A stretch of 64,000 nucleotides of DNA from the NCBI GenBank assembly GCA_020698575.1, contig CM036245.1, positions 1,718,620-1,782,619 of the forward strand. Direction: 5' to 3'. The position numbers and the translations under genes were made by a program. The stretch comes from Bostrychus sinensis (Eukaryota > Chordata > Actinopteri > Gobiiformes > Eleotridae). The stretch's first letter is position 1. Each line of letters starts with the position of its first letter. Under the pieces are notes generated by a model that had not been told where the DNA came from, made no database searches, and saw only the letters and a program-made list of their open reading frames with translations. Of the stretch, positions 54,410-64,000 are shown piece after piece.

Positions 54410-56612
54410 ATCTATAAAACCATCTGTAACGTTAGACTGCTTCATCGCTGTAGACCAAACTGAGATAACATCAGTCATTATGTCCTCCAAAACCTCAACT
54501 TGTCTTTTAGACCCAATTCCTACCAAACTTTTTAAAGAAACTCTTCCCCTAATTAATGAATCTATACTGAACATAATAAACACCTGCTGCATATGAAATT
54601 ATAGGTAATGTTTGGCTGATGTCTGTTCTATGTTTTTACGCTCTTTCGATGTCCAAGACAAATTTCTCCCTTGGGAGACAATAAAGGCTTATCTTATCTT
54701 ATCTTATCTTACCTCCCTAGAAACAGGTTATGTGCCACAGTCTTTTAAATATGCAGTTATTAAACCGCTTCTGAGAGCCGCCCTCCGCTGGTTTAAATCC
54801 TACTTATCTTATAGGTACCAGTTTGTCAGTGTAAATGAACATTCCTCACAGTGCAGTAAAGTTAGCTATGGAGTGCCTCAAAGCTCAGTACTTGGACCCA
54901 TTCTGTTCATGCTTTACATGCTGCCTTTAGGAAACAGAATCAGAAAACATGGCATTAATTTTCACTGTTACGCAGACGATACACAGTTGTATTTATCAAT
55001 TAAACCTGATCAGAATGACCGCATTGAGAAACTTAGTGCCTGTGTGAGAGACATAAAGACCTGGATGACAATTAATTATCTCCTCCTAAACCCAGAAAAA
55101 ACAGAGGTCATTATACTAGGCCCCAAAAAGCTGAGCTCTGTCTGACCAGAGTCTCCCTGGACGGTGTCAGTGTAGCCTCAAGTTCTACTGTGACAAACTT
55201 AGGAGTTTTATTTGACCAAGATTTATCATTTAAGGCTCATATAAACCAAGCCTGTAAAACAGCATTTTTTCACTTATGTAACATCGCCAAAATCAGAAAT
55301 ATTTTATCTAAAAATGATGCAGAAAAACTTGTCCATGCGTTTGTTACATCTAGGTTGGATTACTGTAACTCTCTGCTGGCAGCATGCCCTAAAAACTCAT
55401 TAAAATGTTTTCAGCTTGTTCAAAACGCAGCAGCAAGGTTATTAACAGGAACTAACAGGAGAGAACATATTACTCCTGTGCTAGCTTCACTTCACTGGCT
55501 TCCAGTTGAATTCAGAATTAGGTTTAAAATCCTTCTCCTGACTTACAAGGCTCCATCCTACATTAATGATGTTATAGAGCCATACCAACCAAGCAGAGTA
55601 CTGCGCTCACAAAATGCAGGGCTATTAGTGGTTCCCAGGGTTTCTAAAAGTACAGTTGGAGGTAGAGCCTTTAGTTACCAAGCTCCTGTTTTATGGAATC
55701 AGCTTCCAGCTCATGTTAGAGGCAGACACAGTCTCTACATTTAAGGTTAGGTTAAAACGTTCCTCTGTGAGAAAGCTTATGGTCAGGCCAGGAACAGGGT
55801 TAACTCCACAGCTGAAGCTAAGCTGCTCTAGGAGCTAGAAGCTGGGGGAAGTATGGTGCCCTGACCTCTGACCTCTGGTTTCATCTGCTGCTCCTCTTCT
55901 ATCACTGTCATTAATATAATGAAATACTCTATATCTCCAATCAGTTCATTGCTATTCACAAGTTGTCCCTCTCTCCCGCTCCCCTCTGGGGAGTGGGGAC
56001 TGTTTCAGATGCCTGGCTGCTGGCAGATGTCCCAGTGACGATTGGATCTTAGCTGACCCCATCTGTGCTCCTGTCCCGACCTGTGGGCCCTCAACCTCAC
56101 TTCTAAGGATTTCCCGGATCTCCCTCACCCACTCACCTGTCTGGATGAGGCCACCTGCTGCAGCCTGGATCTCCTGGACCTATCTCGCCCACTCACCTGT
56201 CTGGATGAGGCCACCTGCTGCATCCTATGGACTTCCTCAACCTATCTCACCCACTCTCGTCTGGATGAATCCTTACAGAGCTGATCTATGATCCTATAGA
56301 TGAACTAATGAACTAACTCCTAGATGCATTGCCTGTCCGTCCTGGGAGAGGATCTCTCCTTCAATATGGGCTCCATAAGGTTTCTTCTTTTTTCCCGTAG
56401 CTGGGTTTTTTTGGGAGTTTTTCCTTACCGAGAAGGAGGGTCTAAGGACAGGAGTGTCCTGGGTCTGTTTAGTTTAGTGTAGTTATTGTTTGTGCTGATT
56501 GTGTGTTAAGTCTGATTGTGTGTTTATGTTTGATCAACTGTTTGTGAAGCCTTTGAGGCGACTTTTGTTGTGATATTGGGCTGTACAAATAAATCTGAAT
56601 GGAACTGAATTG
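54410..56612 (+). pseudogene. L2-clade LINE, 5'-truncated and deleted
   Basis: Begins within the RT N-terminus (SSKTSTCLLDPIPTKLFKE near 54480), then is interrupted by a small insertion (54604-54711). After YVPQSFKYAVIKPLL the RT jumps to RAALRWFKSYLSYR, losing the motif A region and its catalytic Asp. VPQSSVLGPILF (B) and YADDTQLYLS (C) remain. After a frameshift near 55140 come LGVLFDQDLSF, LDYCNSLLAACP and LHWLPV (55190-55744), typical of L2. A long 3' UTR ends in a GGGCTGTACAAATAAATCTG tail. Inactive. Confidence 0.9.
54604..54711 (+). mobile_element. Short retroelement 3' end nested in L2
   Basis: GTCCAAGACAAATTTCTCCC followed by TTGGGAGACAATAAAGG and a (CTTAT)n-type tail. This is the 3' terminus common to several fish LINE/SINE families. 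It splits the L2 frame. Confidence 0.6.
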
Positions 56613-56696
56613 CCAGTTTTCATAAAACATCAGAATACGGCATATTCTGAGCAGCTCTGTGCTTTTTTCTGAACGGGGAGACCATCAGAAGCCCAT

Positions 56697-57187
56697 TGTT
56701 ATGAAATTAGCTCACGTCTTGGTTATTTCTGATCGGAGATTAGCTTCTGCATTTGGCTGTGACTCTGGCTTCCCTGTTTCTTTTTCCCCTCCCTTCTTTT
56801 CCCTGTGTGTATGTGTGTGGGCGGAGTCTCCTGGCTGCTGCAACCAGACTCACCTGTTGCTCATCTTCAATCAAGCTGCTGCTACTTGAATCCAGCTCTC
56901 CAGACAGACTCTGCCAGATTGTTCCTTCAGCCTGACGGTGAACAGGACTTGGCCACTCTGTTTGAGTATTTTTGTACGTAATCTGAAAATACTGTTATTT
57001 ACCCTCGTCTCCTGTTTTTTTTAGTACCTGCCTGTTTTTGAAGACTCCAGCCACATATCCATCCAGAGATCTGCCTTTACCTGCTCCTCCAAAGATCCAG
57101 CTTTCCTCCTACAATTTTGGACAATAAATACTTACCTTCTCTTCAGTCTTGTGTCAACACTTGGGTCCTTTTAGTTAAGCCTTAACA
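56697..57187. mobile_element. Probable solo LTR, 491 bp
   Basis: TGTTATGAAATT start and CCTTAACA end form TGTTA/TAACA inverted ends. AATAAA (about 57123) lies 60 bp before the end. No convincing target duplication, so the borders are tentative. Confidence 0.5.
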
Positions 57188-57597
57188 ATGCGATGCAGAT
57201 AAAAGTCTGTGATAGACCAGTTCCAAATCAACCAAGGAGAAATGGTTCGCGCCAAGAGAGGAACCAGACTGTCCTGCTTTAGAGAAGAAAATAGGAGAGG
57301 CTGGCTGCACAGGCTACTGAGGTTTACTTTTAGAATCTAGTTTTAAGAATAAAGTGTGTTTTAATAATGTCTTGTTTAATCTCCAGGGTTATGGTTAGGG
57401 TTGAGGGTAGAATTAATTTCAGAATGCCAGCTATAATCAAGTTTGGGGCATTATCCAGAGTAGTAGGGTTAGTAATATAATATTATAAATTATATTATTT
57501 CAATTTTAATCCATTACAGTTGTTATGTGTTAAACAAGTTTTTACTTTTACACTGCATTTCTGGCAGAAACAAAGTTCCCCACAAGGCAAACTGCAT
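57188..57597. other. No gene recognised
   Basis: AT-rich. It includes a short TTAGGG-like stretch (GGTTATGGTTAGGGTTGAGGG near 57388) that is too short and irregular to call telomeric. Confidence 0.5.
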
Positions 57598-58222
57598 TAG
57601 AGACCTGCAGCAGGCGGGAAATCCCATGGGTCCCGCGAGACCCGGACCAAACTCTTCGGGATCGGGTGGTATTGATGTGGTCTCGTGCGGGAGCGGGCAA
57701 GCAAAACATGACGGGTGCCGAGCATCACAAGATTTTTGAGTGAATGTTTAGACTAGTCTTTACGGTAGCAGTCAAATCTAAATGTGGGCAAGTGTGGTGC
57801 TTACACGAGGCATTACGGTAACATGCCGCTGTGTAGAGCCGCGGAGAAAGTAAAAAGGCAGCTGTGCATGGAGAGTGAAACTGGGAGCAACGCTTTTTAT
57901 CCTCCGCAGTGTGAGACTCAGGATCTGTGGCCCAATAACAAACACAGCACATGAACCCAGAGCTTTAACAGAGCATAAAACACCCGTTAGCTTTCTGCTC
58001 ATCTCCTGAACGCTGTGTGTGTGTCTGTGGCGTGTGTCAGAACAAGCGGACACGCCACTGCTCACGTGGAAAACCCTGCCATATTAAAATTTCGCCGGGA
58101 CCCATGAGAATCCCTTGGGCGGTCAGGCCATGGGAGACGTCGGGACTGAGACGGGAGCGGTCAGCGAAGCTTCAGGAGCGGGCGGGAGCGGGATTGATAA
58201 GTCAGTCCTGTGCAGGTCTCTA
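57598..58222. mobile_element. hAT-like MITE, 625 bp
   Basis: TAGAGACCTGCA at the left and TGCAGGTCTCTA at the right are exact inverted repeats. The flanking 8-mers AACTGCAT and AACTTCAT match at 7 of 8 positions, the length expected of hAT duplications. The ends are GC-rich (GGCGGGAAATCCCATGGGTC), and the middle has no transposase. Confidence 0.82.
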
Positions 58223-58459
58223 AACTTCATCTATGCCTAAATATCAATAAACATCAATGTGTATGAATTTACAGGTTTGCATTTCTATGCATATAACCTC
58301 AGAAACTTGCATGATCACCAAAATATCTAAAACAGGGTAAGATTGTAGTGTTCAGTAATGTGTTTTGCCAGAAAAGCAGTCATTCCCTGCATGGTTTTAG
58401 GTGTTCTGATATCCTACTATGCCAAATACATTTATAGACAATAAATAAACAGCACTGAC
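58223..58459. other. No gene recognised
   Basis: AT-rich flank between the hAT-like MITE and a candidate exon. Confidence 0.5.
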
Positions 58460-58517
58460 CTGAATCAGGACCTGGGCCAGGACCAGTTCGGCTCATGTGT
58501 CCATTCTCACTCAGTCC
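58460..58517 (-). CDS. Candidate upstream coding exon of the nyap2-like gene
   Basis: A 58-nt segment flanked by TTTCCACAG on its 5' side and GATTCAG|GTCAGT on its 3' side. One frame is open throughout and ends with one base, exactly the phase that joins GT-CTA-AAG-ATG at the exon 1 acceptor. It contains an in-frame ATG (58496), which would add about 15 residues (MSRTGPGPGPDSGLK) before the exon 1 ATG. Phase and sites fit, but there is no conservation evidence. Confidence 0.5.
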
Positions 58518-58814
58518 CTGTGGAAACATACAGAGGCATGATCAGCATTAACCAAATGAAAACAGTTTAGACCTGGACTACATTTCCCATGATTCATTGT
58601 TGACCACAAATAAAAATGGCTGAACGTTGCTTGGTCCAAACTAAAACCCGGTCCCAATACCCGCACTACGCACTACACACTTTGTTGAAGTGCAAATTTT
58701 CTGAAAGTGCACGAGGGGTGCAGGGGGGTTTAAAAGGAGAACTGGGAAAGTCCACTCGTGCTATGAAAGTCCCCAGGTAAAAACATTTAATAGAATAAAC
58801 AGCGCTGTCTTTTC
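58518..58814. other. No gene recognised
   Basis: Contains CCGGTCCCAATACCCGCACT near 58650, which resembles a MITE end common in fish, but no partner terminus was found. Confidence 0.4.
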
Positions 58815-61800
58815 AAGGTTGAAGGTTCAAAGTTTCTTTATAAGTACCCAATGGTAAATTTGTTTGCAGAAGGGATTGCAACATTCCAAGACAAATAACA
58901 ATAAAAATAAAATAAAAACACATTACTAAAACAGGCACACATGCACACTCAATGACCTACTACAGCCTACAAGAAAGTGCTTATTGTCTCCTGCTTTTCT
59001 ACAGGAGCCTAAAGTGCTCAAAGGTGAGTGAGAGTAAATCCATCTCCCAAGCCTCTCCTGTGCAATCGCCCCCCTGTCCCTGTAAGGCTTGGCTCGCCCT
59101 TTAGGAACCACGTATTGTTGTCCAGAGCGATGGAGCTGGAAATCCCTCTGCAGCGGCTGTTTACAGTCCAGAAGAATGAAGCTGACCTTACGCTGAAGCT
59201 GCGTAGAATAAAACTCTGACGGCTGAGCTGGGGCTTTTCCTCGAGTCTGCCGGCCCACAACCTGCTGGAGAGAGATTTTGTCTCTCAGAGCAGGCCACAA
59301 TACAAAAGGACAACAGAGGTTCAATAAAAGCCCGGTAAAAGAGAATCAGCATAGTAGCATCAATGTTGGACCGGGCCAATTTCCTAACCCCAAATTCACA
59401 CCGAAAACGTCACGAGGGCGTTGCAGCAGCAGATCATTTTATGTGCGTCTTTTCAAAAATGTCAATTCACACCGAAAGCGTCAGAGCTGCGTTTGGACCG
59501 GCGCATCTGTGGATCTACTCCCTGGTTTACCAACTTCATTCCTATAATTGGTGGATATTCTTGCTTCTTCAAATGGTTAAGCAGAAATATTCTGAACTGA
59601 TTTATACCAAACTATTTTTGTTTGAATAAAATGTACTTTAGATACGTACGTGATCAATTATGCTTTTTTTTAATTGAGCTCACTTGGCGATCAGACAACA
59701 GTACTACTATCGTGCTAGAAGTAGAAGTACAATCTTTTTGTGTCTTAAAGTATGTTAAAGTTGTCCACCTCAAGAATTAACTTCTCGTCGCCCATGGTGC
59801 AACATTCACTGAAGTCTTTGGTGCGATGCACGATGTTTACGTCAGTCATACATTTAGAAAACCTTTATTTTGAAAGTGTAGCAGAAGTTTATTTTGACAC
59901 TTGGTGCCTGTTTCCTGTGTTTCTCCGGCTGTAGCGCTGCCAGTCAACGCGGAGACACTGGAAAAATAGAACTCCAATCTAATTTGAGAGTAGCGTCGCA
60001 GCGAGTTGGTCGTAAGATGCGCATATGACGTCCCCGGTGTGAATTATCAGACTGACTAAAACAGAAAGCGATTCACTCGCGTCTGACGTGACGCTGCTGT
60101 TACGCGCTGCTGCTGCTTTGGTGTGAATTGGGGGTAAAACAGAACAAATGCTGGTGACCCTTTTTACAAACAATCTCAGAGTTCTCTTTAAAACTGAGAT
60201 CAGAATCAAGGAGGGTGCCCAGATACTTATAGTTTTCCACACACTCTACTGGCTGGCCTTTGATAACGGTAGGATCCTGAGTGGGAGCCTGCTTCCTAAA
60301 ATCCACACACATATCCTTAGTTTTGAATACATTTAAACCCAAGAAAGAATCATCGCACCAGCTGATAAAATCATTAATTACTGGGCCATGGCCAGATTCA
60401 TTATCGTGAAGGAGACTGACAATCACTGTATCGTCGGCAAATTTCAGGACATACCTGTTCTCATATATACCCTGACACATGTTTGTGTAGACGATAAAAA
60501 GTTAAGTTGAGAGGACGCAGCCCTGAGGAGCTCCAGTGTTGGAGCAGAGTGTATCTGATGAACTGCCATTCACTTTCACTGTCTGTATTCTTTCAGATAA
60601 AAAATTTAAGATCCAACCCATTAAATTAGGACTCGGTTAAAATGCTCACTTAATCTTGTTGCTAAAATGTGAGGTTGGATTGAGTTAAAAGCAGAAGAAA
60701 AGTCAATAAAAGATAATCTAGTGTGGGTTTTGCTCCCCTCCAAGTGTTTGAACAAAAGGTTTAACAGAGTGATTATAGCATCCTCAACTCCTCTATGAGC
60801 CCTGTAAGCAAACAGCATTGTGTCCAGGAGATGCTCTGTTTTCTTTAAAAGGTCAGACTTCACCAGCTTTACAAATGACTTCATGATTAGCAAAGTGAGT
60901 GCAACTACCCTAAAATCATTAAAAATCTTTGGTCTACTTGCTTTAGGAACAGATACAATCAGTACTTGCTTACACAGATTAGGTTCCCTCTGTAGAGCCA
61001 AAGACATGTTAAAAATATGGCAAAAAACAGAACTCAGTTGTCTCGCACAGCACTTTAATAGGGTACCACAGAGTTTATCTGGCCCAGGGCTTTTGTTGGT
61101 CCTAAGAGAGGAGTGACCTTTCTACATCGCTCTGCTCAACGGCCAGATGCTGACTGTCTTTTAGTTTAGCCTTAAGACCCTTCACCTCCTCACTGAAGTC
61201 AAATTGGTCAAATCTGAGATCAAATGCATTAAAAGCATTAGCAAGTTGCAAATTTGAATCAAAACCATCAATAGTAATATTGTTTTTCCTCTTCTGATTG
61301 CCAGCAATAGTCTTCATGCCATTCCAGGCTGAGCCCAAGTTCTTTTGTGCCAGCTTGTCCTCTACTTGAGATTTATATTTTTGTTTAGCTCTGAGAATTT
61401 AAAATTTTGCCTCTCGTTTGGCTGCTTCTATTTGTGAAGGCTCACCTAGGTTAAGGGACATTTTCTTCCTCTACTATTTTTAACTGCTCCTGACATCCAG
61501 GGTCTATTATTATGGTAAACTTTGATGGTTTTAGTGGGAACAACAACACTTTCACAAAATAACAGCTCAGTTCATCAATACTTGCACATGAGCCTTTAAA
61601 CATTTCCCAATCATTAAAATCAAAGCATCCTTGCAAGCAAGCAATGGATTCCTCAGACCAGATTTTAACCTTTTTTTCTTATCCTTCTTTTGAACTTTTT
61701 CCCTTTTTAAAACAGTTTTATAAGTAGGGAGAAAGAGCACACAGTTATGGTCAGCTGAGCCTAGAGGAGGCAGCCATACTGATTTATATTTAACTGTTCC

Positions 61801-62480
61801 AGAACAGAGATCCAGAGTTTTTTCCTTCCTGGTCGGGCAGGTGACATATTGATAGAAGGTTTTTAATGACCTCTTCAAGGACACATGATTGAAGTCACCA
61901 AGTATAAAATTTGGGGCATCAGGTGAAATAGTGTGTAGTTTTTGCACCACATCTGCAGTGGCAGGATTTGCTTTGGGAGGAGTAAACACTGTTGTTATAA
62001 ATAACTGGGGTAAATAAAAGACGAAGACGAAGACGAAGAGAAACTGACAAAAGCTTTCTCTGACAGTTACAGAGGTACAGTAGCACTTGTTGACACAGAG
62101 GCACACGCCCCCTCTGCCAAACTTTCCCGTCACCTCCGACAAGCGATCCCGGCGAAACGGAATTCCAAATCCGTCTATAAACAGATCATTGTCCGAATCC
62201 CGTTCTGTAAGCCACGACTCAGTGAAAGCTATCACGCAACAGTTTCTGTAATCCTGTAGGAAACAAACGTTTCCCTGAACTTCATCAAGTTTGTTCCGCA
62301 GGATCTGTACATTTCCAAAAATAACAGATGGGAGGGGAACGCGGACAGGTTGTTGACTACTGAGTCGTAGCCTGACGCCTCCCCTTTTTCCTCGCTTCCT
62401 TCTTTTATTTCTCTGTAATCCTGGAGATTTCTCGCTGACATCTCTTCAAATGCAATCAAGTTTAACATCTGGCCGTATTC
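58815..62480 (-). pseudogene. Rex1/Babar-type LINE, disrupted
   Basis: Minus-strand non-LTR element. An apurinic-type endonuclease is at 62235-61567 (ALTESWLTE-like start, FILGDFNHVSLKRSL, LPPLGSADHN), then a linker with frame breaks. RT is at 61007-60621 (DTMLFAYRAHRGVEDAIITLL, LSFIDFSSAFNSIQPH, motif A), then SNTGAPQGCVLS (motif B, about 60540, followed by a stop) and LKFADDTVIVSLL (motif C, 60480-60100). The frame resumes after a nested element with RSNIDATMLILFYRAFIEP (59379 downward). The 3' tail reads through AAATTTACCATTGGGTACTT to ACTTTGAACC near 58815. The AYRAHRGVEDA string is characteristic of Rex1. Several stops make it inactive. Confidence 0.85.
59388..60133. mobile_element. Harbinger-like MITE nested in the Rex1 LINE
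   Basis: CCCCAAATTCACACC at the left and GGTGTGAATTGGGGG at the right are near-perfect inverted repeats. TAA flanks both sides, the trinucleotide duplication of PIF/Harbinger elements. Removing the element and one TAA rejoins the LINE frame (LFCF...RKLARSNIDAT). An internal second AATTCACACCGAAAGCGTC copy (59463) repeats the subterminal region. Confidence 0.8.
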
Positions 62481-62984
62481 GACTGACCGGCCGATTTGTA
62501 TTCAATTGCAATATTACATCACGAGTATATTGTATCCGCAAACCTGGGAGTGAGTCTCCGATGGATAGAGGTAAGCAGATCAAAGTCCACAAAATAACAG
62601 AAGAGATCCATCACTGCTGATGAATGAAAAGTTGTATTAAATCAGATTTATCTGAAAGTTAATAACGGTTGGTAAGAGGATCATTTTGTCACAGAAAGCT
62701 CAGACGTGTGTTGTTACCTGCACATGAGGCACTTTCATTTAACATTTCCATCAGTTGAGTTGTTATTGCATTGCTTTTTATTTTTGACAGCTAGTGCTCA
62801 CTGCTAAGTTGCTAAGAAACAAATGCATTATGGGTAATAAACTTCAGCGAAGTCCGCACTGATCCACACTGACAGGAAGCGCGCAGCGAAGTTTGGTTCC
62901 AAACGAAGAGAACTGGGACACACTCAGCTAACGCACATCTGACACAAGTGTGCGAGTACTGGGACAGGGCCTCAGACCAGTGTT
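62481..62984. other. No gene recognised
   Basis: Sequence 5' of the Rex1 LINE. It may include remnants of the LINE 5' UTR. No supported exon. Confidence 0.45.
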
Positions 62985-63515
62985 TGGGCTTTCATTCACT
63001 CATTCACTTGTTCACTTGTTAAATCATCTATCCATTCATTCACTTGTTCACTTGTTAAATCATCCATTCATTCACTCATTCACTCATTCACTTGTTCACT
63101 TGTTAAATCATCCATTCATTCACTTGTTCACTTGTTAAATCATCTATCCATTCATTCACTTGTTCACTTGTTCACTTGTTAAATCATCTATCCATTTATT
63201 CATTCATTCACTTGTTCACTTGTTAAATCATCCATTCATTCACTCATTCACTTGTTCACTTGTTAAATCATCTATCCATTCATTCACTCATTCACTTGTT
63301 CACTTGTTAAATTATCCATTCATTCACTCATTCACTTGTTCACTTGTTAAATCATCTATCCATTCATTCATTCACTTGTTCACTTGTTAAATCATCTATC
63401 CATTCATTCATTCATTCACTTGTTCACTTGTTAAATCATCTATCCATTCATTCACTCATTCACTTGTTCACTTGTTAAATTATGCATTCATTCACTCATT
63501 CACTCACTCACCACT
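62985..63515. repeat. Minisatellite of CATTCACTTGTTCACTTG units
   Basis: Composite tandem repeat of CATTCATTCACTTGTTCAC and TTGTTAAATCATCTATC blocks, period roughly 45-60 bp with variable CATT counts. Confidence 0.93.
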
Positions 63516-63574
63516 CATTCATTAGTTTACAGTCCTCAATTTGATCTTTGTCTCCTTACTTTCTTTCCATTGTT

Positions 63575-63690
63575 TGCTCCTGAAGAAGTCTTCTGTCTCC
63601 TCTGTCTCCTCTGTCTTCTGTCTCCTCTGTCTCCTCTGTCTTCTGTCTCCTCTGTCCTCTGTCTCCTCTGTCTTCTGTCTCTTCTGGGGC
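63575..63690. repeat. CTCTGTCTC / CTGTCTTCTG repeat
   Basis: Irregular pyrimidine repeat of TCTGTCTCC and TCTGTCTTC units. Glu/Arg-rich frames on the minus strand are repeat artefacts. Confidence 0.9.
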
Positions 63691-63774
63691 CTGGGACGTT
63701 GTCTTTGGTCGTCTGTGCTGTCCACAAAGGACACTGCTGCTGTAAGACTGGGACAAAAAGATAGGAATTATATA

Positions 63775-64000
63775 TGTTCCTCCTGTCTCCTCCTGTCCTC
63801 TCCCCCTGTCCTCTCCTCCTGTCCTTTCCCCCGTCCTCTCCTTCTGTCCTCTCCTCCTGTCCTTTCCCCCTGTCCTCTCCTTCTGTCCTCTCCTCCTGTC
63901 CTTTCTCCCTGTCCTCTCCTTCTGTCCTCTCCTCCTGTCCTTTCCCCCTGTCCTCTCCTTCTGTCCTCTCCCCCTGTCCTCTCCTGTCCTCTCCTCCTGT
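63775..64000. repeat. TCCTGTCCTCTCC minisatellite, continues past the window
   Basis: Units of CTCCTGTCCTTTCCCCCTG and TCCTCTCCTTCTGTCCTC, period about 46 bp in higher order, still running at the window end. Confidence 0.93.

Noticed and set aside
57380..57420. Telomere repeat of opposite strand near 57388
   Set aside because: Only about three irregular GGTTAGGG-like units, not enough to call.

Overview
Eukaryotic nuclear DNA, almost certainly the subtelomeric end of a teleost fish chromosome. The retroelements recognised (Rex3/RTE, L2, Rex1/Babar and R4/Dong-type LINEs, Penelope-like elements, hAT, piggyBac-like and Harbinger-like DNA elements) form a typical teleost set. One split host gene of the vertebrate NYAP family is present. 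Telomeric repeats read CCCTAA on the + strand, so the chromosome end should lie to the left.

Layout. 1-725: partial Penelope-like element (PLE), then degenerate telomeric repeats and a 25-base gap. 1175-2050: dead Rex3 fragment. 3607-5601: hAT-like element swollen by a TG array. 5635-13880: one 8.2-kb minisatellite of about 29-bp units. 13985-36490: head-to-tail PLE array (a 5'-truncated copy, three full units of 6929, 6934 and 6936 bp, and a partial copy) that runs directly into telomeric repeats at 36491. 36491-37440: interstitial telomeric blocks. 37805-38702: pLTR and ORF1 start of a second, related PLE. 38716-41788: dead R4/Dong-type LINE. 42294-43801: hAT-like element with a nested piggyBac-like element. 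43930-53965 (minus): five exons of a nyap2-like gene giving an open 631-codon reading frame, with a possible extra 5' exon at 58460-58517. Its introns hold minisatellites, a MITE and a solo LTR. 54410-62480: L2, a probable solo LTR, a hAT-like MITE and a Rex1-type LINE split by a Harbinger-like element. The right edge is simple repeats.

The most interesting system is the PLE array. ORF1 (789 aa) has an Arg/Ser-rich N-terminus, a helical middle and a C-terminal SGNH-esterase-like domain with GDSN and DxxH motifs. ORF2 (RT plus GIY-YIG endonuclease) has no AUG ahead of its RT core, and its frame is already open before the ORF1 stop. The overlap carries T TTA AAA, a 6-nt spacer and a 5-bp GC stem, as in -1 ribosomal frameshifting. 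Each unit also has a hammerhead-ribozyme motif with palindromic stem III, and a 3' region of six 125-bp repeats that each contain CCCTAACCCTAACC. Both element/telomere junctions fall at the same unit position, at a CTAAC microhomology, with the element sense strand on the C-rich strand. This is what reverse transcription primed by the telomeric G-overhang would leave. The mechanism is inference. The motifs, junctions and orientation are visible in the sequence.

Caution: the units differ mainly by one-base homopolymer indels and the left edge is poor, so many ORF breaks may be consensus errors.
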